Shown here one piece after another: positions 42,723 to 51,444 of a stretch of DNA of 64,000 bases. The translations under genes and the position numbers were made by a program. The first letter of the stretch is position 1. Each line of letters starts with the position of its first letter. Below the pieces are notes generated by a model. That model worked only from the letters and a program-made list of their open reading frames with translations, made no database searches and was not told the origin of the DNA. The DNA is from Putridiphycobacter sp965230195 (GTDB lineage Bacteria > Bacteroidota > Bacteroidia > Flavobacteriales_D > Crocinitomicaceae): contig OZ245997.1 of NCBI GenBank assembly GCA_965230195.1, positions 3,782,001 to 3,846,000 of the forward strand, in the 5' to 3' direction.

Positions 42723-43502
42723 ATGAAATTATTTTTTTTAACCGCACTTTTGCTTCTTTTATGTTCAGCTCAGGACATTAGATTTAAAGAGAAAATTGTA
42801 TACTTCAAAGAGGCCAATTCCATTTTTGATAAAAATATTGGCCGTATAAGACTCCATTATCCTGCCCCCTCAAATAAAGGTGCTTGGGATGTTTATTTAG
42901 TTGAAAAAGAAAAGATAAAAGAAAAAGATTTAAACAAATACACCAGGTATAAGTTTAGATATTTTTATGGGCAGTTAATTTATATAACAAATTATAGATC
43001 AGATGGAACAAAAATATTTCACGTTTTATCGGAGAAGCCAAATTTGATAGAAGTTACATTTTATGATAAAAATGACAACCCTACGGAATTTAGAATGCTT
43101 AAAGATTCTCTTCTTCATGGTAGCAGAATTTTCTATTACAAAAATACCAATACAAAGCATATAAGAGAGTATGATAGTGGGAAAGCTATAAATTTTAAAT
43201 CATACTACCCTAATTCAAATTTAAAAAGTGAATCACACCTTTTTAATGAAACTGGCTGGCTCAATTGTTATGAAAATGATGGTTCATTGAAAGCATCCAT
43301 TTTTTATGAAAACTCCAAAATAAAATTCATTAACATATACCACAATAATATTTTGTTTTTAAAACGTGAAGGAGAGTTTGAAGAAGCTACATTTTTTAAG
43401 ATTGATGTTCTAAACTTACCACAACTTGTTACCGGAAAAATCACTTATTATAACAATGACAAATCAGTAATCTCCACTCAAAATGTTGATAGAGATGAGT
43501 AG
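42723..43502 (+). CDS. Exported protein with YwqK/MORN-like repeats, candidate immunity protein
   Basis: 259 residues with a short signal peptide (FFLTALLLLLCSAQ). The body has repeated F/Y-Y-x-x-G/N-x-x-x-x-E strands (VTFYDKNDNPTEFRML, INFKSYYPNSNLKSESHLF, WLNCYENDGSLKASIFYEN), which resembles the MORN-like repeats of YwqK-type proteins. YwqK-family proteins are often found beside toxins. It begins 12 bp after the RHS gene, so it is co-transcribed and is the best candidate for the cognate immunity protein. The role is inferred from position and repeat type only. Confidence 0.6.
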   Translation: MKLFFLTALLLLLCSAQDIRFKEKIVYFKEANSIFDKNIGRIRLHYPAPSNKGAWDVYLVEKEKIKEKDLNKYTRYKFRYFYGQLIYITNYRSDGTKIFHVLSEKPNLIEVTFYDKNDNPTEFRMLKDSLLHGSRIFYYKNTNTKHIREYDSGKAINFKSYYPNSNLKSESHLFNETGWLNCYENDGSLKASIFYENSKIKFINIYHNNILFLKREGEFEEATFFKIDVLNLPQLVTGKITYYNNDKSVISTQNVDRDE

Positions 43503-43530
43503 TATTGTTTAGAAACCTAAAACTGTCTAA

Positions 43531-44247
43531 ATGACATATTTAAATTTCGGATATATTATCACGTTACTTTTATCAGTAATGACATACGGTAACGTTCTGG
43601 CTCAGGCTTCTAACGTCAATTTTGTCTTCCCATATGCTAATGAGTATGAAATTAGAATTGATGATAACAAAGTATATAAGAAGAATATTATTCCCTTAAA
43701 TAAAGGAACACATATTGTAGAAATTTGGGTCCCGGCTTTTAACGTCATTAAAGATACAATCTATGTCCATCCTGACTCAACTAACCGGTTTCAATATAAA
43801 ACCAAACTTTCAAATGATTTCAGGAAATATAAAAAGGAAAAAGCAAGGTACAATACTAAACTTGGTGTGAACTCTATCATTCCAATTTCGTGTCTGGCTT
43901 CAATCGGGTTTTCAACTTATCTGTGGATAGATGCTAAAAGCTTAGCTAGAAACTACAAACTTAAGATTGAGGAATACCAAGCTGAAACCAATATTAATTT
44001 GGCCATTAAGTATAAATCTGAACTGGTTTCATGGAATGAACAATATATCAAAAAACAAAAACAATTAAGGAATTCGATTTATATTGGAAGTGCACTGGCA
44101 GTTACTTCAGCATTTATGATTTGGCGATTCAAAAAGAAACACGTAAAACCGAATCCAACATATCTAAACAGTCCCTTTAAGGCCGATAAATTTTCAATGA
44201 CATTGACTCCAACATCTTATGGAATCAGTTTAAATTTACATCTATGA
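43531..44247 (+). CDS. Exported/membrane protein of unknown function in the RHS tail region
   Basis: 238 residues. Signal peptide (LLLSVMTYGNVLAQA), then a small beta domain resembling PEGA (YEIRIDDNKVYKKNIIPLNK, GTHIVEIWVPAF), a first transmembrane segment (~115-135), a charged coiled-coil loop, and a second segment (IYIGSALAVTSAFMIW). The C-terminus is Lys/Pro-rich. I recognise no named family. It lies 28 bp after the YwqK-like gene and overlaps the next gene by 4 bp (ATGA), so the three form one unit behind the RHS gene. Confidence 0.6.
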   Translation: MTYLNFGYIITLLLSVMTYGNVLAQASNVNFVFPYANEYEIRIDDNKVYKKNIIPLNKGTHIVEIWVPAFNVIKDTIYVHPDSTNRFQYKTKLSNDFRKYKKEKARYNTKLGVNSIIPISCLASIGFSTYLWIDAKSLARNYKLKIEEYQAETNINLAIKYKSELVSWNEQYIKKQKQLRNSIYIGSALAVTSAFMIWRFKKKHVKPNPTYLNSPFKADKFSMTLTPTSYGISLNLHL

Positions 44248-44654
44248 GAGTCATTGTTTTAACCCTATTAGTGGTCATATTTTCAAGTTGTCTAAAAGAA
44301 TTAGATACCGATTATGAACTAAATATATATGATCCTGATTATGAAGGTGAATGGTTTAAATTTGTTGAGCACAGGGTAGATACTGTTTTAGTAGCAGGAA
44401 TATCTAAAATTCCATTACATGAAATTGACTACGAAATCACTCATCCAACATTACTTGAAAATACGAATAATTTCTACATTGAAAGCTATGCCGGAATTCA
44501 AACTTATGGTAACCCCATAAAAAAATTAAACGGTAAGGTTATCTTTACTATCTGGAGGAAAACCTGGCAAACAGACCTTTGTTGGGATATTGAAATCAGG
44601 CAAAAAGATGTCAAAGACGCTGCCGGTAAATCAACAGTTTGTTTTAATTTTTAA
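44244..44654 (+). CDS. Small lipoprotein of unknown function
   Basis: 136 residues with a lipoprotein signal (VLTLLVVIFSSC). The mature part is acidic and beta-rich (YDPDYEGEWFKFVEHRVDTV, VIFTIWRKTWQTDLCWDIEI) with two further cysteines that could form a disulfide. It overlaps the preceding gene by 4 bp and converges with the membrane protein gene at 44651, with overlapping stop codons. There is no space for a classical terminator between the convergent genes. No family is recognised. Confidence 0.62.
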   Translation: MRVIVLTLLVVIFSSCLKELDTDYELNIYDPDYEGEWFKFVEHRVDTVLVAGISKIPLHEIDYEITHPTLLENTNNFYIESYAGIQTYGNPIKKLNGKVIFTIWRKTWQTDLCWDIEIRQKDVKDAAGKSTVCFNF

Positions 44655-45166
44655 GTACTAAATATAGTATTATAAACAATATAAACATGAGTGACATGTA
44701 CTATTGTAAATAATAATACTGATATAAAATAAATCCACCTCACAGGTTCGAAACCAGGTAAATAGTTTTTACCTATCATAGGAATAGCGATTAGCCAAAA
44801 CACAATTGTATAAGCAGGTGCTAATATTCCAATCATACTTTTGCTCCACACCGATTCAGGCCATATGATAAGTGTCAGCCAGGACAAAAAATAGAATATT
44901 ATACCAAAAAAGTAAATATACAATCCCCTTTTCTGAACGGGTGTTTTTAAGGACAGGTGCAAGAATACAGGTAGTACAAAAATAACAGCCCTCAAAACGT
45001 TCTCCGCTATTAAAATCAGTTCCGGAATACTTTCATTGAATATGGGATCCTGATAAAATTCAGGAAGCGAATCGTAGAGAAGCAGATTCCAGATTAGTAC
45101 CGGAATCAATAATGAAAAACAACTTCTAAAAAGGTTAATAATTCCCTCCCTGATCACAACTTCCAA
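44651..45166 (-). CDS. Five-helix membrane protein of unknown function
   Basis: 171 residues with about five transmembrane segments (FSLLIPVLIWNLLLY, IAENVLRAVIFVLPVFLHL, GLYIYFFGIIFYFLSWL, MIGILAPAYTIVFWLIAI, WIYFISVLLFTIVHVTHVYI). Few charged residues lie in the helices and no motif is recognisable. Its start codon directly follows the stop of the upstream gene at 45167, so they form one unit. The stop overlaps that of the convergent lipoprotein gene. Confidence 0.62.
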   Translation of the reverse strand: MEVVIREGIINLFRSCFSLLIPVLIWNLLLYDSLPEFYQDPIFNESIPELILIAENVLRAVIFVLPVFLHLSLKTPVQKRGLYIYFFGIIFYFLSWLTLIIWPESVWSKSMIGILAPAYTIVFWLIAIPMIGKNYLPGFEPVRWIYFISVLLFTIVHVTHVYIVYNTIFST

Positions 45167-45535
45167 TTATATTGATTCCATTCCCAATCCCTTCCGTTCC
45201 TGATCAGCTAATGTCCAGTCGTCGGTTGTAACAGTTTGCAGCCAAATTCTTCCTGACTTACGATATACTTGTGCATTGATACCAAATGTATCATGAAAAT
45301 TTTGTTCAAAAGTTGATGTTTTTAAATGTCCGTCAATACTTAACTCACCTTCGTTATGAACGGTACGGATATCTTTTAATAATAGTTTATCATCAAAAAT
45401 TGCGGTCCGGGGAGAAGCCTCCTCTTCACCATGATCTACAGAAAAAAACTCAATTTTGAGATGTGGAAAATGAGCATTGAATTCGGTTTTTAATTCTTTT
45501 AATGATTTTGAATCTTTAATTAAGAGCGTTTTCAT
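45167..45535 (-). CDS. Conserved Bacteroidota small cytoplasmic protein, unknown function
   Basis: 122 residues, soluble, with a mixed alpha/beta pattern: a helix KELKTEFNAHFPHLKIEF, then HGEEEASPRTAIFDDKLLL, FEQNFHDTFGINAQVYRK and SGRIWLQTVTTDDWTLADQE near the end. The last block looks strongly conserved in proteins I have seen from this phylum, but I cannot name the family. It is transcribed with the membrane protein that follows directly. No DNA-binding motif or catalytic signature is seen. Confidence 0.62.
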   Translation of the reverse strand: MKTLLIKDSKSLKELKTEFNAHFPHLKIEFFSVDHGEEEASPRTAIFDDKLLLKDIRTVHNEGELSIDGHLKTSTFEQNFHDTFGINAQVYRKSGRIWLQTVTTDDWTLADQERKGLGMESI

Positions 45536-45627
45536 ATGTTTATAATTATTACAGAAATAAAGATAAACTTAAACACCTTGTTTTTAAGTTACAAAGCTCA
45601 CTATGTCAGCTGATATTGATCAGCTTA

Positions 45628-47037
45628 TCACTCCCTTAATCTGGACCTGATATAGCGGAAAGTCTTTTCAACAGTTTCGTACACGCCATCAGGTGCCGGG
45701 CTCTTTGCCGGGGCCATAGAAATAAAACCATCCTGATCAAGCAAAAAATAATGAGGTGAACTGACCACGTTAAAATCTTTGATTACCTGATGATTTTCAC
45801 CGACATAAATAATGGGCCAGGTCAGGGCTTTATTTTCCTCTAAAAAGGTTTTGTAGGATGTACTGTCTTTATCCATGCAAAACGAAATAAACTCAACATA
45901 ATCACTGTAATTATAATAAAGCTCTTCCATTAATTTCATTTCCTTAACCGCATCATTATTCCAGGTTGTAAAAAAGTTAATATAAATAAACTTGCCTTTG
46001 TATTTTCCGAATGTAATCAAGTCGTCATGATTATCCATTAAAGAAATGTCGGGAGCAGGATAACCTGCCTCAATTTTTGTCAGGTATTTGAGTATATTTT
46101 TAGCGGCAATACTGTTCTCTCTATACTTTGAAAAACGGGAAACAGAATCTAAAATTGTTCGGATATTTGATCGATCGTACTGTCTTTTATAATAACCGTT
46201 ACCCAACATATTAATCATCATTAATTGCCTTAATTCATCATTTTCATATAAAGGGTCCCTGTACATTACAGTCATTAACCGTGTTGGACTGCCATTGTCA
46301 ATAGCCAAAATGATCTCAGCCTGAAACTGAGTATGAAGGCTACTAAGGTCAGCACTATAGTATGATTTGATAAACTCCATATACTTATCGTTGTAGGGAT
46401 AAACTGGAAATGGCTTAATGTATTCCAAAAACTCTACATACTTTAATTTATTTGAAGCCGATCTCCTCTTTGTCCTTTCCAACATGGCTATGTCATACCG
46501 CACATAGTTTACAAAATAGGTGTTTTTCTCATTAGCATAAGCTGCATAAGCGTATTGTTTAAAGGTATCAATATATGGCCCCAATCCATGTTTAATAATA
46601 TCTTTTTGATGAACGTATAAATATTCATCAAACCAATTTTCGTAGGCTAATACTTTGTAATTAATATCACTTGAATCAAGATCTGAAAAAAAAGTACTGG
46701 CCTTTTGTCTCGCAAATGCCATTGGTGTATCTTCCTTTTTTTTGTAGAAAATATTGTAGTCAGTTTCAGGTGAAAGATAAATTTCAGCTTCCGTGTTTCC
46801 AACTTCAATCATTCCTTTAATGGTTTGCTTGGTATCAAATTCAATCTGAAAGGTTGAATCTTTATCCGAAACAATCGCATTACCAATCTCCACCCTGGTC
46901 ATGGTAATATAATCGCTATAGGTGTACATCACTACTTTTTCACCAATAAATTCAGGTGCAAACCCTGTAATTGTTGACGAGTAAGCTATTGTACTTATTA
47001 AAAAAATCAAAAATGTCAGCTTGTTTTTTAATGTCAT
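45628..47037 (-). CDS. Exported thioredoxin-fold (TlpA-like) protein without the CxxC motif
   Basis: 469 residues: signal peptide (LTFLIFLISTIAYSS), a DUF4369-like beta N-terminus (~20-110), a helical middle, and a C-terminal thioredoxin/AhpC-type domain (~325-469) starting PAPDISLMDNHDDLITFGKY. The active-site place reads F-F-T-T-W-N-N-D-A instead of W-C-x-x-C, and the cis-proline region SSPHYFLLDQDG is kept. A disulfide reductase role is therefore unlikely. Redox-dead TlpA-like proteins are common in Bacteroidota and may bind ligands or partners. It lies 1 bp behind coaD. Confidence 0.82.
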   Translation of the reverse strand: MTLKNKLTFLIFLISTIAYSSTITGFAPEFIGEKVVMYTYSDYITMTRVEIGNAIVSDKDSTFQIEFDTKQTIKGMIEVGNTEAEIYLSPETDYNIFYKKKEDTPMAFARQKASTFFSDLDSSDINYKVLAYENWFDEYLYVHQKDIIKHGLGPYIDTFKQYAYAAYANEKNTYFVNYVRYDIAMLERTKRRSASNKLKYVEFLEYIKPFPVYPYNDKYMEFIKSYYSADLSSLHTQFQAEIILAIDNGSPTRLMTVMYRDPLYENDELRQLMMINMLGNGYYKRQYDRSNIRTILDSVSRFSKYRENSIAAKNILKYLTKIEAGYPAPDISLMDNHDDLITFGKYKGKFIYINFFTTWNNDAVKEMKLMEELYYNYSDYVEFISFCMDKDSTSYKTFLEENKALTWPIIYVGENHQVIKDFNVVSSPHYFLLDQDGFISMAPAKSPAPDGVYETVEKTFRYIRSRLRE

Positions 47038-47038
47038 C

Positions 47039-47503
47039 TTACTGTATAATCAATTGATCACTATTAGTTACAAATGCGGATATATTACCATTACTTTTTG
47101 CTATTTCACGAATAATTGTAGAGCTCAGATGTGATAGTTTTGCATCTGTCATTAAAAACAGTGTTTCAATACCTTCCAACTCTTTATTCATTAAAGCAAT
47201 GGATTTTTCGTAGTTAAAATCCGTTGTATTCCTTAAACCTCTTAACAAATACTGCGCCCTTTTTTCTTTACAGAATTTTACGGTCAGATCGGTATAGTGT
47301 TCAATGACAATTTTTGGTTCGTTTTCAAATATTGATTGAATATGAGCCATTCTGCTCTCTAACGAATACATATATCTTTTAGAGGTATTCCCTCCAATTC
47401 CGATTATTATTTTATCGAATAATGGTAAAAACCGATTAACGATATTCTCATGTCCTTTCGTAAACGGATCAAATGAGCCGGGAAAAACACCTATTTTTTC
47501 CAT
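47039..47503 (-). CDS. coaD: Phosphopantetheine adenylyltransferase
   Basis: 154 residues, normal length. The nucleotidyltransferase signature GSFDPFTKGH is at 9-18 (T-x-G-H), and the family segments LLRGLRNTTDFNYE and LSSTIIRE (the ISSTxIR motif) follow. It transfers AMP to 4'-phosphopantetheine, the fourth step of coenzyme A synthesis, in the cytoplasm. It is 11 bp behind rsmD, an association widespread in bacteria. Confidence 0.97.
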   Translation of the reverse strand: MEKIGVFPGSFDPFTKGHENIVNRFLPLFDKIIIGIGGNTSKRYMYSLESRMAHIQSIFENEPKIVIEHYTDLTVKFCKEKRAQYLLRGLRNTTDFNYEKSIALMNKELEGIETLFLMTDAKLSHLSSTIIREIAKSNGNISAFVTNSDQLIIQ

Positions 47504-47514
47504 ATGATACTGTT

Positions 47515-48048
47515 TTATTGGGTAAAGAAACTAAAATTTACACCACCATACTTTCGTATTTCGCTAAAATTTCCATGATTAGTAAAATCGGTCTCTTTGC
47601 CATGTTCAATGATCAAAACACCCTCATCATTCAGTATTTTACCTGACAATATTAATTCGGGTAACAATTCTATTTGTTTTAACCCAAACGGCGGGTCAGC
47701 AAATACCAAATCAAAAGTTTGATCTAATTTAGGAATAAATTTAAAAACGTCCTGTTTCAGAATTGTCCAGTCAGATTCATCTAATTCATATTTGGTTTTG
47801 GTCATGTACTTATAGGAAACATAATGGCTATCGATACTTAATACCCTGTCAACTCCACGTGACAAAAATTCAAGACTGATATTACCTGTTCCTGCAAACA
47901 AATCTAAAACCGCAAGTCCTTCAAGCTCAATTCTGTTTTCCAGAATATTGAATAAGCTTTCTTTGGCATAATCGGTTGTAGGCCTGGATGGGAAATTTTT
48001 CGGAGGCGAAAACCTTCTGCTCTTGTACTTCCCCCTGATTATACGCAC
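47515..48048 (-). CDS. rsmD: 16S rRNA (guanine-966-N2)-methyltransferase
   Basis: 177 residues. It starts MRIIRGKYKSRRF with the RPTTDYAKESLFNIL segment typical of RsmD. The SAM-binding motif is VLDLFAGTGNISLEFLSRG and the catalytic N-P/D-P-P-F/Y motif reads FADPPFGLKQIE. It methylates G966 of 16S rRNA during 30S assembly. It overlaps the DUF3822 gene by 10 bp and precedes coaD. Confidence 0.95.
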   Translation of the reverse strand: MRIIRGKYKSRRFSPPKNFPSRPTTDYAKESLFNILENRIELEGLAVLDLFAGTGNISLEFLSRGVDRVLSIDSHYVSYKYMTKTKYELDESDWTILKQDVFKFIPKLDQTFDLVFADPPFGLKQIELLPELILSGKILNDEGVLIIEHGKETDFTNHGNFSEIRKYGGVNFSFFTQ

Positions 48049-48803
48049 AGTAACTGATTAATTAATATAAAATTGCTGCTTTTCTCTGAAGAAATATCCA
48101 CCTCTGCTTTTTTAGTTAATATCTCATTCATTTCTTTTACCTCTTCATGTCTTGTTTCCAAACCGTACAACTTAAGCGGTAAGGTATTCGCGTCAATTTC
48201 TTTCTGATCGAGGACAAATAAATAATAATAAACCAAATCCGATACTTTACCTGAATCAAAAGCATTAAAATAAGTTAGTTTATTCTTATCAGTCAGTACG
48301 ATATAAAAGAGGTTTTTCTCCTTTAGAATATGTGCCCTCGGTTTAAATGCCGGGCGATTAAAAATCCCTTTTAGTAAAACTGCTGAATGGTGTAATATTT
48401 TAATTCGTAAAAAACGCTTAACAAAAATAGATTTAATCCATAATGGGATTTCATAAATCGTAACTAACCCAAGGGCTGGTAATCTTGAATAATCAATATT
48501 ATCAATAGGCGCTGTATGATTCAATTTAAAAATATCCTTAGGGGCGGAATTATTAAAAATAGATTCAGGCACAAGCGTACTGCGCATTGTAGAAACACTT
48601 ACAGATATTGACTTATAATCAAGATTAAAGAAATCTTCATTTAACAACTCAACAAGGTTGGACTTTTCTAAACCGTCAAACTCAATAGCTTTAAAAAATG
48701 CAACCTGGCGGTTTTCTGCATGGACAATTGCATACTTGAAGCAATCTGATCTTAATTCCATGCACAAAGCATACTTGTAGGCATCATTCGGTGATGGAAT
48801 CAT
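48039..48803 (-). CDS. DUF3822-family protein
   Basis: 254 residues, soluble. The pattern of two actin-fold-like halves fits the DUF3822 family that sits before rsmD and coaD in Bacteroidota: CMELRSDCFKYAIVHAENRQ with VAFFKAIEFDG, SVSVSTMRSTLVPESIFN, FYIVLTDKNKLTYFNAF and the C-terminal LPLKLYGLETR. The function is not established; the fold suggests ATPase-like or pilus-assembly-like relatives. The 10-bp overlap with rsmD indicates co-translation. Confidence 0.78.
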   Translation of the reverse strand: MIPSPNDAYKYALCMELRSDCFKYAIVHAENRQVAFFKAIEFDGLEKSNLVELLNEDFFNLDYKSISVSVSTMRSTLVPESIFNNSAPKDIFKLNHTAPIDNIDYSRLPALGLVTIYEIPLWIKSIFVKRFLRIKILHHSAVLLKGIFNRPAFKPRAHILKEKNLFYIVLTDKNKLTYFNAFDSGKVSDLVYYYLFVLDQKEIDANTLPLKLYGLETRHEEVKEMNEILTKKAEVDISSEKSSNFILINQLLCV

Positions 48804-48813
48804 AAAGTACTTT

Positions 48814-49758
48814 TTATTTCAGAGACCAGTTATCCTTTAATGAGTTATCGGTAGTATCACCAATTGTATGGGTGAACGAGGTATCAATGGCATGTGGCAT
48901 CTGGATCATTAAAGTTGAAATTCTTAAATCTCCTCTGGTAACTGATGCGGTATCCATTAACACTTCCTTACCTGAAAAAGGAATATATCTTAAAGAATCC
49001 GGATGAAAATCAAACATTAAATCTTTTTTATTTCTTTGCTCTAAATAAGCTTCTGCTTCAAATACCGACTTCAATACTGGTACATAAACTGTATCTCTTA
49101 CAATTCCAACTAAATCAGCAGGCACCACAGGCATATTTAACAAAGCTTTAGCTTCAACGTCAGTAATATTATTATCCAAAGCTTTATTGGCTTTTCTTCC
49201 GTAAATAAAATCTGCTTCCTCTCTGGTTAATGTTCTGGTTGGAAGGGTTCCTTTTCGAACAAATTTAATGGTCTTTCCGTTCTTTACATAATCAACAAGT
49301 GAATCCATATTATTGGTATAAACCCCAAATTCATTTTTGAATTCACCTTGTGCGATTTTAAGATCGTTAATACGTCCTTTAATTTCTTTAAATATTAACT
49401 CTTTTCTATTAATGAAATCAACGTCTTCCTTGATGATTGAATAATCTTTGTTTAGCAAAAACGCAGCAGCTCCCAGAGTTACCACACTAATTCCAATGCC
49501 TACAAACGACTTTAGAACATTTAAAACGTACAATAACCATATCAGGCCAACAAATATTAAAAACAGGCTGGCTAATCTGAATTCAGATCCTTGCATGAGC
49601 TGATGAGGAATTGGGTCTCCATTTGGGTTAAATTGTTCAACAATAGTCACCCTTGCTGTTTTCATAAATAAAAACGCCCCCACTACCATACACAAAACCG
49701 GTCCTATAAACCGACCAAATTGATATTTAAAATCATCAAATTTTTCAAATGTGCTCAT
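48814..49758 (-). CDS. Membrane protein of unknown function with long extramembrane domain
   Basis: 314 residues. The first ~105 residues contain about four transmembrane segments (GPVLCMVVGAFLFMKTA, LASLFLIFVGLIWLLYVLNV, FVGIGISVVTLGAAAFLL). A helical region follows that resembles the membrane-proximal part of pilin-like or mechanosensing proteins (LIFKEIKGRINDLKIAQGEF, then KNEFGVYTNNMDSLVDYV), and a Thr/Asp-rich C-terminus. I have seen this arrangement beside the DUF3822 gene in the phylum but cannot name a family. It is the first gene of the minus-strand rsmD-coaD unit, with a -7 box at 49808-49815. Confidence 0.68.
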   Translation of the reverse strand: MSTFEKFDDFKYQFGRFIGPVLCMVVGAFLFMKTARVTIVEQFNPNGDPIPHQLMQGSEFRLASLFLIFVGLIWLLYVLNVLKSFVGIGISVVTLGAAAFLLNKDYSIIKEDVDFINRKELIFKEIKGRINDLKIAQGEFKNEFGVYTNNMDSLVDYVKNGKTIKFVRKGTLPTRTLTREEADFIYGRKANKALDNNITDVEAKALLNMPVVPADLVGIVRDTVYVPVLKSVFEAEAYLEQRNKKDLMFDFHPDSLRYIPFSGKEVLMDTASVTRGDLRISTLMIQMPHAIDTSFTHTIGDTTDNSLKDNWSLK

Positions 49759-49807
49759 ACTTCAATTAAATTTGTACTTATTTTTTTATCATCTTTAACA
49801 TTGACAA

Positions 49808-49815
49808 CAAAGCTA
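49808..49815 (-). promoter_or_regulatory. -7 element of the DUF3822-rsmD-coaD unit
   Basis: TAGCTTTG on the minus strand fits TAnnTTTG. The leader to the start at 49758 is about 45 nt. No clear -33 element is visible. Confidence 0.45.
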
Positions 49816-49883
49816 CAATTTTTTTTATACCATTTTGATCCGCGCAATATTTTTTTTACATATTTAACTCAATAACTCATACA

Positions 49884-51317
49884 CTGAAAAAAGCACTCAA
49901 TTATATCGAATTTAAAAGCCATTTTAAAAGTCAATTTAATTTTAATCCAACTCAGGATCAAAACCATGCAATCGACCTGCTTTCCGATTTTGTAACCAAC
50001 CGGGAAGAATTAGAATTCTTTATCCTGACCGGATATGCAGGAACAGGTAAAACCACACTGATTTCAGCATTTATTAATGCCCTTAGTGGTTTTTCGATAC
50101 GAACAGTAAATTTGGCACCAACAGGACGTGCGGCAAAAGTGCTTTCGAATTATAGTGGTACTAAAACTTCTACAATTCACCGTAAAATATATTTTACCAA
50201 TAATAATAAAGATGGCGGAACCTATTTTAGTTTAGGCAGTAACCGGCATAAAAACACCATTTTTATTATTGATGAAGCCTCAATGATTTCTTCTTCATCA
50301 GGTGGTAATGATTCGGCTTTTTCACAACGGGATCTCCTGTACGATCTGGTAGAGTATGTTTACAGTGGACAAAATTGCAAATTGGTTTTTATTGGAGATA
50401 ACGGTCAACTCCCTCCTATTGGCACAGAGGTCAGTCCGGCTTTAAACACCCGGTACCTGAAAACAATTTTTTCATTCGACATTAAACATGCTCAGTTAAA
50501 CCAAATTGTCAGACAGGATAATTTATCTGGCATTTTGCAACTGGCAAATCAATTACGTGATTTTGATGAAAATGTACCTGTATTGTACCATGACAATACT
50601 GAGGTTTTTTTTGTCAATGGTATGGAACTGTCTGAAGAACTGGAATCCAACCTAAATTTTTATGGTCAGGAAGAAGTCATGGTCATTACACGGTCCAATA
50701 AACGGGCTAACTTATTTAATCAACAAATCAGGCACAGGATTTTGTGGCAGGAAGACGACCTTAATGCAGGTGACATTCTGATGGTTACAAAAAATAACTA
50801 TTTCTGGGTTGATGAAGATTCTGATGCCGGATTTCTAGCTAACGGAGAACTGATTGAGGTACTCAAAGTGATTAGAAGGGAAGAAATATTTGGTTTTGAA
50901 TTTGCTGATATTTCTGCCAGGCTAATTGATTACCCCAACATGCCGGAAATGGAATTTAAAATTAATATCAACTCCATTAAATCTGACGGGCCGTCATTAA
51001 CCCGTGAGGAAATGGGTGGATTATTTTACAGAATAGCTGATGAAGAATATCCCTTTGAAAGAAACAAAAGAATCAGAAACAAACTGATTATGAATCATCC
51101 TCATTTTCAGGCATTACAGGTTAAGTTTGGCTATGCTGTTACCGGACATAAAGCACAGGGCGGTCAATGGGATGTTGTTTTTATTGATATTGGCTATTTT
51201 ACTGATGAAATGTGGGACCTTTCTTTTATGCGTTGGTTATATACTACGGTAACACGTGCTAAAGAAAAAGTCTACCTTGTTAATTTACCAGAAGCATTTA
51301 ACGGTGACCAAATTTAA
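49884..51317 (+). CDS. RecD-like superfamily 1 helicase / AAA ATPase
   Basis: The catalytic core is clear: Walker A GYAGTGKTTLI (about residues 50-60), motif Ia LAPTGRAAKVL, Walker B IIDEASMISS, GDNGQLPPIG, and the UvrD/RecD-like C-terminal VTGHKAQGGQWDVVFIDIGY with LYTTVTRAKEKVYLVN. The family's N-terminus (FNPTQDQNHAIDLLSDF) is encoded upstream of any ATG: the frame is open from 49839 but has no ATG, GTG or TTG before the Walker region. CTG at 49884 (MLKKALNYIEFKSHF) is the best start; ATA at 49872 is the alternative. About 477 residues. A 5'-3' DNA helicase role in repair or recombination is likely. Confidence 0.87.
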   Translation: MKKALNYIEFKSHFKSQFNFNPTQDQNHAIDLLSDFVTNREELEFFILTGYAGTGKTTLISAFINALSGFSIRTVNLAPTGRAAKVLSNYSGTKTSTIHRKIYFTNNNKDGGTYFSLGSNRHKNTIFIIDEASMISSSSGGNDSAFSQRDLLYDLVEYVYSGQNCKLVFIGDNGQLPPIGTEVSPALNTRYLKTIFSFDIKHAQLNQIVRQDNLSGILQLANQLRDFDENVPVLYHDNTEVFFVNGMELSEELESNLNFYGQEEVMVITRSNKRANLFNQQIRHRILWQEDDLNAGDILMVTKNNYFWVDEDSDAGFLANGELIEVLKVIRREEIFGFEFADISARLIDYPNMPEMEFKININSIKSDGPSLTREEMGGLFYRIADEEYPFERNKRIRNKLIMNHPHFQALQVKFGYAVTGHKAQGGQWDVVFIDIGYFTDEMWDLSFMRWLYTTVTRAKEKVYLVNLPEAFNGDQI

Positions 51318-51444
51318 ATTGGATAAGACAAGCTATCACCTGAACCATATTTTGATCTAAAAAGTATCTAATATAAAAACTTGCAATAGGGGTTTTTAAA
51401 ACTAGATTTGTCCTAATTAAAACAATAGTTACAACATTGTTATT

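Noticed and set aside
45167..49758. Horizontally acquired island
   Set aside because: Gene content (DUF3822, rsmD, coaD) and composition are typical core genome; no integrase, tRNA or flanking repeats.
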